Below are positions 1 to 10,635 of a stretch of DNA of 64,000 bases, piece after piece. Within the stretch, counting starts at the first letter, position 1, and every line of letters starts with the position of its first letter. A program made the position numbers and the translations under genes. This DNA comes from Umbelopsis ramanniana AG (lineage: Eukaryota; Mucoromycota; Umbelopsidomycetes; Umbelopsidales; Umbelopsidaceae): positions 372,001 through 436,000 of the forward strand of contig NW_026252096.1 in assembly GCF_025399195.1 (NCBI RefSeq). The letters are read 5' to 3'. The notes beneath the pieces were generated by a model. The model made no database searches, was not told the DNA's origin, and saw only the letters and a list, made by a program, of their open reading frames with translations.

Positions 1-84
1 CACAAACCTGGTCACATTAAAGGGAAGTGTCGCGTTAGAAAAGCCGACATTGCAAAGCTCGATCAAGCACAGCAACAGAAGTAA
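1..84 (+). mobile_element. LTR-retrotransposon gag tail with zinc knuckle (partial)
   Basis: The frame is open from the window edge to a TAA at 82-84. It begins inside a CCHC zinc knuckle: the visible residues HKPGHIKGKC match the second half of C-x2-C-x4-H-x4-C. A short basic, Gln-rich tail follows. Gag nucleocapsid knuckles of Ty3/gypsy or copia elements look like this. The first Cys pair would lie outside the window, so completeness cannot be judged. Protease, reverse transcriptase and integrase remnants lie downstream on the same strand, which suggests this is the 5' part of one decayed element. Confidence 0.6.
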
Positions 85-982
85 ACAGGGGATCTTTCAA
101 TGTACACTTGTTAAAGACGAAGGTCACCTGTGCAATCCGTAAATGAATTTTTGTTTATCCCAGCAAGACTGGAAGTTTCGATAAAGATGTGCTTACAAAG
201 ACAGATAGTTGGGAAAAGGTAGAGCTTTATATAGTCTGTGCTAAAAGTGAGCTTGTAAGCTTTTGATGAAGCTCTGATCTGTTTTAAAAAAATTTCTGCT
301 CCCTTTCTCTCTGATATTTTTACCCTTCCTATTCTTTTCTTTACTTTTACTTACCTACCACAATTCACATTCAACCTCAAGCCAGTCATCCATGCACGCC
401 AATACAAATCTCTCTGCATGGTTTATCGCAATGTATGTAAACATTAGGTTCTCAACACTGTCCTGCACCGACCACTGAACAGCGCCTGTTTCTCACCTAT
501 TCTTATAACTATACTCAATCTTTTATGCTTCCATTATATCTACAAGCCTTAGCAAGACCTGACACAGTGCGTAGATGGAGGGATTTCAAGAAAAAAATGG
601 AGTGTTTTTTGGGTGCGTTATATGCTATGTAAAGAGTTTTTATGACAAAAATAAGCTATTTTATGACTTGGTGACAAATAAATCAATACTATTCCACTGG
701 CCTACTACCGATTTCTATGCACAAATTCAACCAAGATAGCTCATCCATTTGGTGGATGTTCTTCAATATGTACTAACAAAAATGACTTTGTCAACTCTGA
801 TTTCTCATGCTTAAACATCGCTTCTTCATTCATATTGTGGCAGTTGAGGTGAGTATAGTGGGTGTTACGATATGACCGTTCTTCCTTTATTTGAGATCAC
901 AAAAAATATAGAGGGAGGTCTAACGATAAGGCTAACAAACAAAACGCGGGAGGCAAGAGCCTTGAAATTTTAACTATATCCA
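85..982. other. Non-coding stretch, AT-rich, pyrimidine-rich at 290-400
   Basis: I see no credible coding frame. The stretch lies between the gag tail and the protease remnant, so it is probably decayed retroelement sequence. Confidence 0.5.
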
Positions 983-1330
983 ATGCCTGATCATACGCAT
1001 AAAGTTAGCATGTATCTATCTCAGTTGCTGGCAGCTACCACACCTTCGAAGTTACCTCTATGCGAAACAATGATGGAAGAGGTGGCCCTTTCTGTTATGG
1101 TTGACAGTGGCGCTAGTAATAACTACGTTGTTTCTCGAGTAGTGAGGCTCATCTTGCAACAAAAGACAGTTTAAGGCAGATAAAAGCGACAGCGGATGGA
1201 GAAGGAATAGCTACTGAGAGAGAAGTAGAGTGGCCTCTACTTTTCCTTGGCTTTAGAAAACGATTCGAGCCCGAGTGTTAGACTTGCAGTCTTACATGAT
1301 ATTAGGTCGGACATGGTTACGGCAATAATC
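983..1330 (+). mobile_element. Ty3/gypsy-type retropepsin (protease) remnant
   Basis: The frame around 1090-1140 encodes VMVDSGASNNYV, the hydrophobic-hydrophobic-D-S-G-A active-site loop of retroviral-type aspartic proteases. After a frame break, 1295-1325 encodes YMILGRTWLR, the usual C-terminal (D)-ILG-x-x-W-L block of gypsy proteases. The catalytic DSG is intact, but stops and shifts between the blocks make this a pseudogene fragment. Confidence 0.75.
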
Positions 1331-1488
1331 ATCAGTTGCAGTTGGCGTGAAGATAGTTGGGCATTGTGAGAGTGACGGAGAGAAACCTTAGTTATGACCA
1401 ATGTCTCACGAAGCGGTCGCAGAAGAATTGAACTACCCTTATCACACCAACAAAACGAAGCACCTCCTCAAACGGGATGAAGTGAGTG

Positions 1489-1650
1489 TTGTCTGCCATT
1501 GTGCTGAGAGAATATATCAATCTTGTACCTAATGACATCCTAATATTCAATCGGAGCGAGGAGGAACACACTGCACACTTACGACTTGTCCTAGCGAGAT
1601 TATAGGAAGCGAAGCTCATTGTGAATCGCGAGTTGAGTGCGGTCGATTAT
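1489..1650 (+). mobile_element. Ty3/gypsy-type reverse transcriptase remnant
   Basis: The + strand reads REYINLV, then NDILIF-RSEEEH-AHLRLVLARL, an in-frame stop, and EAKLIVNREL. This is the canonical gypsy block that follows the Y-x-D-D catalytic box (DDILIFS-x-(S/T)-x-EEH...HL..VL.RL). Here the box has decayed to V-P-N-D. Only about 170 nt from the protease remnant separates it, against several hundred in an intact element, so an internal deletion is likely. Confidence 0.75.
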
Positions 1651-3227
1651 GTTTACAACATTGTATGCCGCACGCGCAGTGCCGGTGGCATTATCAGAAG
1701 ACGTATTAAAGCCTTTAACAGTAGGTCGTGATGCGTTCTGGTTGCTCTGAAAATCCTAACTGAACTACAGTCCTTTTAGAAATAATTTGAGCTGACATCA
1801 TGTAAGTTTAGCTTCGTATCAAAATGTAGAACTCTGCCAAAAGATTAAACGGATATCTTCCCAATATACAATTGTTTTCTTCAAACATGCACCTCTGCCT
1901 ACCACAATATGAGCTGACTGCTTATTTGCCAATAGCAATTTCATAAAATCATGAGATAGTCTAGGTTGGAGAAGTCAGTCCCGCTGATCTTGAACATATA
2001 TCACTCTTCCCTCGTGTTCACCAATGTTGACATCTACATCTATTAATCAACTTTTACATCTCGCATCTTCAGCAGTCCATCATTTTTTCTTACATTCCAT
2101 CATGTCAATTACAACAATAAGTAACAATGGCTTAGCTTACGGGAGTATACTTTATTGGACAGTGGGATCTTGAGGATCATACGGTCTTTGGGATAATTAG
2201 TTATGCTAAATTTCAACTTAATCTTATGCGTAGTATCAGGAACCTTTTAGCATTCATACGTCGATAACCTCCTTTTTCCTGTCGATGAATCCCATGAGTT
2301 CATTCCTTAATCAATCTTTGATACATCAGAAAATTGATATGATTGCCGTGACTGATATCAATCAGTGATTGATCAACGGACATGAAAAAATGTGTTTAAA
2401 AGGCGGCGCAAGCAAGAGTGGTATCTTTCATGGTTTCCGGAATGACTAAAAGTAAGTGATTTTACGTTTGAACTTCAAAAATGATTGCAATGCTAAAGAA
2501 TAGCTGCTGTAGACTATAAACGCGTACGTCTCAAAACAATCCGGCGTTAATTGCACAATCCGTATCCTTGCTCATATTTTTTTTGGAGGACTGGCACTCT
2601 GATGGTGAGTGCCGCATACATATATGTTTTAATTCAACGTATCTAATCATACGCAATCCTAATTAACTTGACGCTCATTATCATAGCTGCAGTTCTCCCG
2701 TAATCTGTTAAAAAAAGATGGGTTGGCCATCTTTTTTTTGTTATAAACCACCGCGTTTTTTTTTCAATTTTTTTTTTTTTACCGTAATACCACCACGTAA
2801 GTTTTAACTTCCTATCAGAATGTCAGATATTTCACAGCACTAATCCTGTTTTCTCTGAAAAGGACATCTCCGCCCCGCCCGTCTGAACAGGACGCGGCGC
2901 CGGGCACCCTGGTTAGGCCAGGAATACCGATGATCCTTCGGGGGAGGGTAAGTATAGTCTTGTACGTTTGCATTTCATTCATTTTTTGACGATTGCCTTT
3001 CAAAAACACCTATATCTCCACTATCTTATCTATGAGTATACATGTTTGAATATATTTCTCCTGCCATGCTTTAAGTGTCTAATGATTTCGAGAATAAATT
3101 TTCAGGCTCTCTGCTCTGATATCGTGATCTTAGTTTATTTTTGTATTGGCGCAAAATAAATTGTTAATAAACAGTATGTGGAAACTTCAATAGTAAGAGA
3201 GTGAAGCATTATATTCAAACATAAGAA
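1651..3227. other. Non-coding, degraded interval
   Basis: No gene is recognised. Two local structures are worth noting: a perfect A/T-tailed hairpin at 2710-2738 and an unusually GC-rich patch at about 2862-2950. The interval sits where RNase H and N-terminal integrase of the element would be expected, but I cannot identify either. Confidence 0.4.
2710..2738. repeat. Perfect 12-bp inverted repeat with 5-nt loop
   Basis: AAAAAAAGATGG, loop GTTGG, then CCATCTTTTTTT, followed by one more T. The arms are exact reverse complements. The hairpin plus T-run resembles an intrinsic or RNA polymerase III type terminator, but no transcript upstream is recognised. Confidence 0.6.
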
Positions 3228-3830
3228 ATGCATCATAAGCAAACCTCGACATCCCACGCTAAGATGAACGGGAAGTGTGAACTTTTCAACAGGATACTGG
3301 AGGCGGCTTTGCGAAAGCAGGCGAACGGTGTGTGCATCGTTGAGACGACTTCTGAACGGTCAGCTCTCTTTTCGTATCGCGTTTGTAAGCACAGGTTTCC
3401 CACCTTACCACTTGACGCATGGCCAGAAGCCGACAAACCTGGAGACATGCTGCAGCTGTACAATGACCGGTTCGCCATGGTGCATCAGTAATTATGAGAG
3501 ATGATAGATGTCGAGAGATTTTCAAAGATTGGGAGGAAAGCTAGCCTTCGTGAAATTTGCATACACGCCACGATGGCACGTGATAGGCCAATGGGACAAC
3601 AATAAAAAAAACAGTGTTTAAACAGGGCAATAAGGTCTTGCTGGCCCATGAGGGCGGTATGGTCTCGAGCCTAGTTTCAAACGGCCGTGAATCGCGACTG
3701 ATTCAAGTCCTAAATCAGAGACGCATCTTTTACAGATTCTGGCACGCGAACTTTTCAGGTGGAATATTGAGAAGTTGCGTATATGTCAACTGTTGCTTTG
3801 TACATAGAAATGGATAATATGAGAGATTCT
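3228..3830 (+). mobile_element. Ty3/gypsy-type integrase remnant
   Basis: The + strand frames read H-x-TSTSHAKMNGKCELFNR, corresponding to the integrase core block (T-S-x-Y-H-P-Q-T-N-G-x-x-E-R-F-N-R). After a frameshift comes FPPYHLTHGQKP, which corresponds to the S-P-F-x-L-x-Y-G-x-x-P block. From 3614 FKQGNKVLLAHEG matches the F-x-x-G-D-x-V-L-L segment after the core. Several frame breaks show it is dead. It follows protease and RT remnants in the order expected for gypsy elements (PR-RT-IN). Confidence 0.75.
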
Positions 3831-4373
3831 TGGCTTAACTCCACAAACCACGTAGAGCGGGACAAGAGGCTACCATATTTATGTGAGTACAAAGAAATCT
3901 AACAGTGAATATAGAATCAGTGAATACAGTTGCTTCATGACCCACCGTACCTCTGATGCTCCGCAACTTTGACCAAGGACGTTCAAGAATTCAACAGGAG
4001 ACATTGTCCAGGACAGCAATGTAGAAGAGTAGTGGAGGTTCAGAGGTTATCAAAGAAAATTGAGAGGACAACGTGATTGATATAAATTATGATAGAGATT
4101 TCTCACCTCCGGTGCTGAGATCCGTTATGCTGGGTGGAAGACCAAAGGGCAAATTCTTGCCTATCACCTCAAGGACCAGTACAAGAAAGAGATCGGGCAC
4201 TTAGGAAGCCTCCCTATATTTATTAACACAGCTATTGAATATAATGTTCCAAAGACGGAATAAAAACCTATAAAATAGTTTTAATAAATGATTAGAAAAC
4301 GATCATCAACTACTAAAAGTGCAGCAAAATGTTTAATTATAAAATTCATCACGATTGCGACTTCACAACAAAT
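3831..4373. other. Non-coding, probably retroelement 3' end
   Basis: No gene is recognised. A short + strand stretch near 4130-4200 is open but has no family resemblance I can defend. Confidence 0.4.
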
Positions 4374-4445
4374 GGTTCTATGGTCTAATGGTTATGACTC
4401 CAGACTTTGAATCTGGCAGCCCGAGTTCGATTCTCGGTAGGACCT
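4374..4445 (+). tRNA. tRNA-Gln (anticodon TTG)
   Basis: A complete cloverleaf of 72 nt without intron. The 7-bp acceptor stem is GGTTCTA/TAGGACC (one G-T pair) with discriminator T. The anticodon loop CTTTGAA sits on the stem CCAGA/TCTGG and gives anticodon TTG. The T arm carries GTTCGATTC. A T-rich tract follows at once (ATTTTTGTTTTTTG), suitable for Pol III termination. It differs from the second tRNA-Gln of the window mainly in acceptor stem and anticodon. Confidence 0.95.
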
Positions 4446-5275
4446 ACATTTTTGTTTTTTGACTGTCCGCATTTTTGCTAATGCAAATGTTACAATTAAA
4501 AAGATTTCGTCCTAGGTAGCGAGGGAATTCATACCATTTTCTTTTAGATCAGTCAAAAAGTCATTTTATAAAGTTGTTTAGGATAAGGATATCAGGCACA
4601 GCACCCTTAGCAAATGCCGTAAAAACCATCGTGTCATAATAGAAAATTGCTGGACGGGCAATGAACATGAAATATTAAAAGTACGAAATCAAGCAGAAAA
4701 AAAGTACATTTTCATTCACTCCTACGGTTACGGATTGTTAACGACAGTCATCTGCATAGTACTTACTAGGTGCATAATGGTCATTCCAAGAAAGGCTTAG
4801 ACTTTAATCAGGCTGCCACACACTCGGCTAGAATATGAATTGACATTCAACAAGGGGTTCCAAAGCAGCAGCGCATCCGGAAAGCAAGTCGTTCTCCAGA
4901 AATGCTGCCTCAGCAATAGAGTGTTGAAGACTACGTTAGCACTTCAAAGACCCAACAATGGAAATTACTGAATTGTCGCCATCCGGAGAGCTGGATCGGT
5001 TGAATTCTCCAACCAGTTGTGATCCGATATGTCCATCGCATTAAGCTTTTCCTGAAGAAATATAAGACTTTTATGTACTAAGCTCCAGCAGTAACGTTTC
5101 AGCCATTTGAATGAGGCATTGGTAAATGCTACTGTGCTCACGTTGCTTATACCTGAGTACTGTTTAATACCTGAGTACTGTTTAATTCTTTACTCCGACA
5201 CTTTAGATCAAGGAATCGACGACGTAATGACACAGAAAGGGGGATATTGTGGAAGAGAGGCCGATGCAGTTCTTG
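4446..5275. other. Non-coding, with an 18-bp tandem duplication at 5150-5185
   Basis: No gene is recognised. TACCTGAGTACTGTTTAA is present twice head to tail at 5150-5167 and 5168-5185. Confidence 0.5.
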
Positions 5276-5605
5276 TTCAGAGGAGATGCACTACATCATT
5301 GAGCGCTCCGCCCTACACCTCGACCTATTGGAAAGGGTCACCAAGACCAATCAAACAAAAGCACTACCGCGCTAGAAGTCGATGACGCCATACCAGACTG
5401 TTACCTCAGAAACACCCTTCTTGCATTCGTTCATTTTCGAGAAGTCGTTTAATCCTTCCAAAGGGACTTGTTCCGCTCGCAAATGCCGGCAGACTATTAA
5501 AACGATTGTGTCGGAATGTCCATGTAACCTTGAATGCACACTGATCGATACCGAGGCGGTTCCGGACCGTGTTGATCTCCAGCAGTTTTGGTCTAATATC
5601 GAGAC
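5276..5605 (+). mobile_element. Dispersed repeat copy 1 (inverted relative to 11,455-11,800)
   Basis: The reverse complement of this segment aligns along its length to 11455-11800, with blocks such as CAGTGTGC-TTCAAGGTTAC, GGACATTCCG and AGATCAACA-GGTC. Identity by eye is about 70-75 percent. A 105-codon frame is open here at 5382-5699 (reading DRVDLQQFWSNIE), while the partner copy is broken by stops. The copy lies near integrase-like sequence, so a retroelement coding segment (perhaps gag) is plausible. I do not recognise a domain. Confidence 0.55.
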
Positions 5606-5749
5606 TCGAACCAATTTTACGGCCTTGACGCTCAATACGTCCGGACCCTCTGGTGCTCTGGAGTCACATTCTATGGATCCACTTTACAATGTATCATAGG
5701 ATATCTCACGTTAGTGTTTTAAAACGTCTGTCGTCTTGAAAATAATATA

Positions 5750-5967
5750 ATGTCAGCTCAATCGAACGCTGGTTCAATGTGACTTCGATGTTGAACAAAT
5801 CCCATTGAACTACCTCTTTGATTTAGGTATCTTTTTACATTATTATAGAATAAGTCACAAAACAAGAAGTATAAATAAAGCAGTTGAATATACGTTACAT
5901 TTAAACCTCACATGGAGTTCGCTCGTCTGCAGGATAATGCTCAAAGTAGCACAGTGTTTAAAACGAT
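5750..5967 (+). repeat. Dispersed repeat A (partner at 10,229-10,417)
   Basis: It aligns in direct orientation to 10229-10417, sharing AATAAGTCACAAAAC, TTAACCTCAC/TAAACCTCAC and GATAATGC, with small indels. Both copies lie on the 3' side of an identical tRNA-Gly(TCC) gene: here about 50 bp away, there about 140 bp away. Copy B also abuts an integrase remnant. A decayed LTR is the simplest reading, but no clear TG...CA ends remain. Confidence 0.55.
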
Positions 5968-6020
5968 GCGACTTCATTTACTTCCAATTACCAAAAAAAA
6001 ATTCGAAGGAGGGACAAAAT

Positions 6021-6091
6021 TGCGAAGTCCGGGAATCGAACCCGGGCCGTCTGCTTGGAAGGCAGAAATTCTACCATTGAACTAACTTCGC
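6021..6091 (-). tRNA. tRNA-Gly (anticodon TCC), copy 1
   Basis: A complete 71-nt cloverleaf on the minus strand. The acceptor stem is GCGAAGT/ACTTCGC with discriminator A. The anticodon loop CTTCCAA on TCTGC/GCAGA gives TCC. The T arm is CCGGG-TTCGATT-CCCGG. It is identical to the + strand copy at 10016-10086, and the immediate 5' flank TTTCAGAAAAA is also shared. Confidence 0.95.
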
Positions 6092-7264
6092 TTTTTCTGA
6101 AATGTGGACTTTTTACTAAAATATCTTTATACAAACCGTAACAGTCTGGTCTAGATAGTGTGCTTATCAAGGAAGATTTTACAATATATGGGTTATAGCT
6201 ACTATCTGTTCCTGAATTATTCTAAGAAAAATTTGGTAATTTTTTGGACTTGCTTATGTAGCTGTTAAATTACGTCCTACTGTCCAACAGCTATTGCTCT
6301 GAGCCTACCAGAACTAAACACCTTATGTAGTTGGTGCGACTCTGCACTGTTATTATCTCATCATTTATGGATGTCATTACAATGATAATTCTTCAAACTT
6401 AAGTCTGCGACAGATTGTTTATTTTAGTTACATGATATTTATAGCGACTCGATAACACAAGTCACCAAAATGCAAGCTACACAACGATTCTTCCCGTCTG
6501 GTACGAAAATAAAGAAAAGAAAAACACAGTGCAACAATAATACTTCCAAGAGTCGTGTTATGTTAAGCCAATACTACGACTATTACGCCCGAGCTGCTAA
6601 GCCTTCCGAGCCACCGCGGTTATGACTCTGAGCCAAAGTGTATGCTACGAACACTAAGATAGTTGTAGAAATGAAATCGACATAGCAAAAACATCAAACA
6701 GGATGAACCAAACAAGAAGATTCAGTAGTTCGACGTATTTTATTGCCCCTAGGAGTATCCTAGATACTGTCGTCACCGTATTCTTGTTCCACTCCTTTTT
6801 CTCTTTGACTCTCGGCATGCGACATATTGATCGCCACGCCATAGCTTTTTGTCAGGATAGCCGCAATATCTCTACACAAGTTATTGTCGCTGTCTATTAA
6901 AAAAAGTCTCCGTTTCTCAAAGACGATTTCATGGTAAACGTGTTCAAATGCTGTATGTAAAATCAGCTTCATGATAATTTATACCATTACTCCTCGAAAT
7001 CGTCGGAGACGGTGTTTCACCCTCTCACTCATTTTTAGGATTTTGCAATGCTGAAATTTTATGCGGCATCCGGTAAGGGCTGGCTCCAAGTATCTAGATC
7101 CTTTAGCAACTGGAAATCAGAGACTCATGTTCCCTTGTCATGGAGCAACCTTTCTCTCCATAGGACTACATCTTTTCAGCAAATGACTACGACGGCTACG
7201 GTAGGTAATCGACGTTTACAACTCGCTAATATACCACGCTACAGGACTGCCCAGTGATCAAAGC
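6092..7264. other. Non-coding interval
   Basis: Open frames here are short (70 codons or fewer), unsupported and mutually overlapping. I see nothing recognisable. Confidence 0.5.
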
Positions 7265-7500
7265 TATGTCAAAATCAGTGGAAAAAGCAGTGGCTGAATT
7301 CCTGTTTCACGACCATGTTGTAACTAAGGGTACCTAAGAAGATTATTACGGATCGTTGGCTCAACCTTTATGGCGAATCTGTTGAATTTACCTGCACATC
7401 TTGAAAGACCAAGCATCTGATGGCCTTGGCTTACCACCCGAGTACTAAAGGCAAAGACTGAACATCATAATGGTATGCTACAACACCAAGCTTAGTCGCG
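7265..7500 (+). mobile_element. Ty3/gypsy-type integrase core remnant
   Basis: The + strand frames read AVAEFLFHDHVVTK, then KIITDRWLNLYGESVEF, then ALAYHPSTKG and TEHHNGM. These match the D-R-G-x-x-F-x-S/T block (second catalytic Asp retained in TDR) and the A-Y-H-P-x-T-x-G-x-x-E block (third catalytic Glu retained in TE) of gypsy integrases. Stops and frame breaks separate the blocks. This is a different copy from the one at 3228-3830. Confidence 0.7.
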
Positions 7501-7883
7501 TAGAATCTGACGATGAGGTAGAGAACGATTTGTGACAATCGACAAAAAGAAATATAAATACAGGAAGACCAATAGTGTAGCGTGGCGACAAGTGGTTGAA
7601 GCCACTACTCAAGTGGACTATTTTATTACAAGATTTCACGGTTTAGGTGGGTCGATGAACTCAACTCGGTATCAGCAACTATAAGATAGTGAAGTGCTTT
7701 CAATAAAGGCTAGTTATCTCAGGTCATCCTTTCCTAGAAACAAATAGTTGAACTCCTCACGACATAAACTGACATTTGCTGCGATTAACTAACGATATAT
7801 AAGCGAACTAATACGCATGTATGTGCAAAATATTTCACTTTCTCTACTGTGGACGAACTGCCAGCTCAGTAGGGGCTTTGGAA

Positions 7884-8050
7884 GTAGCCGTGTGCTCAAG
7901 AAAAAACGATGACGTTCCACTAAGACTGCACAGTCGGTTGGATGAGCTGCAACATTATGACTTCAAGCTCAAATACAAAGTTGGCAAGGTGAAATTGATG
8001 GCAGATTGCTTTGTCACGATGAGGAGACCTGAATGCGGCGGAATTATATG
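7884..8050 (+). mobile_element. Ty3/gypsy-type RNase H C-terminal remnant
   Basis: The frame encodes RLDELQHYDFKLKYKVGK followed by KLMADCFV. This matches the gypsy RNase H tail: R-(W/L)-x-x-x-L-Q-x-Y-D-F-x-(I/L)-x-Y-x-x-G-K-x-N-x-x-A-D-x-L-S-R. The order (downstream of integrase core at 7265-7500) is the reverse of an intact element, so at least two independent remnants or a rearrangement are present. Confidence 0.7.
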
Positions 8051-10015
8051 ACTTCATCACGCTGGACACATCCAGTTGGCCCCACTCACGTTGCTACATC
8101 CTTGCAACACGGACAACTGAATGGTTCCCAAAAACCGTACCAAAACAGCTCATAGTACGTAAGGAATCAGTCGGTTTCGCTGTAATGACACGCGATGAAA
8201 TCGTAAAGTTATGACTAAAAAGCGACATTGCAAACAAAGACCGACATAAGCAAACGTCATGAAGCCCACAACAAGCCGGTCAGTCGGTCTACAATAATAG
8301 GTTGATGATAAGTTCGCGCTGACAATAGACTTGGTGAAAAGGGCGAAGTCAAACAAGGATAGCATTGACGAAACTAAACGTATTGGCTACGTTGCTTTCC
8401 AAATAGTAGGTGAGTGTGTCATCTTTTGAAAGTTCAAGTTTTGGAATTGGCTATTTGTTAGTACGCTCATGCGCATTTTCGGGATATCGCATAACGGTAC
8501 ATAACGAAATCGCTAGCGGATGGTCAGTATCTAACTACAGAAAATACAACGCTCCAGGTGCCAAAGGCATTCGAAGAAGCTTTTACCATTTTTACGACTT
8601 TTGATAGCCTGGCATAGATGCTGACTATGACCACTGCTTTTTGGCGTTAGTTTCATGTTTCACGCGATGCCAAGTTTATTGCCAACAACCGAAAACCCAC
8701 CTTAAACACACTTGTATTCAAAACACCTGTAATCATAGCCGACCTTAATCAAAATTAGCCCTTACGGAATAATAGCTCACACATGGACGTTCGTATATCC
8801 TTTCTTTTCTAGCATATATTATGACAGTAAATTACTTTTACCCGGAGCAAAAAGTTCTTAATGAGCTCAGAGGCTATACAACGTGTGACGGGACCCTATG
8901 TCCGATGTCAAAAAATATGACACCATAGTTCGACATCAAGCTTCACACCCTCCTATGTGATGATGAAGTGAAAGATATTTCAGGCTTCAACCGACTTCCC
9001 TCGACGACCTTGAAGCACTAACTGGCGAACCATTAGGCTCTTAGGGCATAGTGATGCATGTCGTTAGTAGGTGACATCTGACGGTGGAGGAATGGGACTT
9101 AGTATTACTTTACTTGATTTTAGCATTACCTTTGCCTTTAGCTCTTGTTGGACCGATAGCCAAGGGGTGCAATCTAGCCAAGCATTGTGAATGCTATCTC
9201 GAAATGCACCTGCGATTATCGTACTGCTGATCAGTATTTAAACCCCCTCCCACAGCGAAAATAAATCTCACACTCACATTCGCATTCGCACTTTTTTTTT
9301 TAAAAAAAAAAAAAGGAGAGAGAGAGAGAATTTTACAGTCACTATGCTTTGAAAGTGAGCGCATCAGCCGTTGAGATCGCTTGGAACCAAGATGTCGATT
9401 GCAGATGCGGTGATTAAGAAAGGGTGGTACTGATCAGACTAGCAGTAAATTGAGCTGAAAATAATATAGTTACACGATACATCTCGAAAGTAGTGCTATG
9501 AACAAGGAAGGAATGAAAAAATATTATCTCAAACGAATTGGTCATTGCACTTGTCAGAGCTATTTTGTTAGCGATAGTGAAAGTGACATATCTTATCAAG
9601 TACTTTGGACTAGGTGGTTGTCCTATGATAATATAAAGTAATATCTCACATTTATGATTATAGCGGCATTTTCTATAGGCAAGCGATAAGAATTGATGAT
9701 TCAGTGAAAACTAATTAATTGTTATATAGAAATAGTGACCATAAGATTTTATTAAAATCGAATAATGACATTTAACAAAAGTGGTGACTGAATAAATGCT
9801 TACAAATGGCAGGATATTACATTATTCAATGGCATCTACTTACAAAAGTCTTCTCTTTAACCATAAAATACCATATTTATGCTTTTCTTGTATATAAGTG
9901 TTGGATAGCACATATGTACATAAAAATTGATTAGCTATGCGTAGACATAAAGGTTTTTCAAATATTTATGACAAAATGAAATATAAATAACAGTCCTTTT
10001 CATGTTTCAGAAAAA
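8051..10015. other. Non-coding, degraded interval
   Basis: No recognisable gene. At about 9290-9331 a T9/A13 run is followed by a (GA) repeat. Confidence 0.5.
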
Positions 10016-10086
10016 GCGAAGTTAGTTCAATGGTAGAATTTCTGCCTTCCAAGCAGACGGCCCGGGTTCGATTCCCGGACTTCGCA
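10016..10086 (+). tRNA. tRNA-Gly (anticodon TCC), copy 2
   Basis: A 71-nt cloverleaf identical in sequence to the minus-strand gene at 6021-6091. The acceptor is GCGAAGT/ACTTCGC, the loop CTTCCAA, and the T arm CCGGG/CCCGG. The 5' flank TTTCAGAAAAA and 3' flank ATTTTG are shared with copy 1, consistent with an inverted local duplication or conserved Pol III flanks. Confidence 0.95.
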
Positions 10087-10228
10087 ATTTTGCATTTTAT
10101 GCGAATATCTTTTTGGTTGCCTTAATACGTCTGAGCGATAATGTTTTACAAGGTGGGTGAGTTTTGAACGAATGCCTCGACCCATTACACGGAGAGTGCA
10201 TCAACATATTGTTGTCACTAAAACTAAG

Positions 10229-10417
10229 ATGTCGGTTCAACCAAACGCCGATTCAACATGACTTCGTCGGTAAAGAAGTCCGGATTTCTTTTGTAATAAG
10301 TCACAAAACGATAAGTAAAAATAGAGCAGAATCTTTGAATGAACGTTCGTTTTTAACCTCACGAGAAGTTCACTCGTCAGCAAGATAATGCAATAAGTCG
10401 TACAGTGATCAAAACGA
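10229..10417 (+). repeat. Dispersed repeat B (partner at 5,750-5,967)
   Basis: Direct-orientation partner of the repeat at 5750-5967. On the minus strand it directly follows the integrase remnant at 10635-10441, the position a 3' LTR would have. Many differences between the copies look like transitions (C/T, G/A). Confidence 0.5.
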
Positions 10418-10440
10418 CAATCTTGTGACAAAACCTTTCT

Positions 10441-10635
10441 TTATTTATGCGCTGAGGATCTATCGCTGCGGTTTGAGGATAGAAGGGGTCTCGCCCAAAC
10501 GCAGAAAATGAGGTGTCTCATTAGTTGATTGTGGACTGCACTGCTGCACGCCCAACGAAGGTGCGGCAGCCACTTGTCCCACGCTTCATCTTCTTTACAA
10601 TAGCTGGCTCTCATCGTTCTAAATTTTCTCATCAT
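10441..10635 (-). mobile_element. Ty3/gypsy-type integrase C-terminal remnant
   Basis: Minus-strand translation contains EDEAWDKWLPHLRWACSSAVH. This matches the block W-(D/S)-x-x-L-P-x-x-x-(F/W)-A-x-N-x-x-x-H-x-S in gypsy integrases. It continues to FCVWARPLLSS, comparable to the x-L-x-Y-G-R-x-P-x-x-P block. It is a short piece only. Confidence 0.65.

Noticed and set aside
5150-5185. 18-bp tandem duplication as a possible target-site or regulatory repeat
   Set aside because: Only two adjacent copies, no flanking element; a simple slippage duplication is enough.
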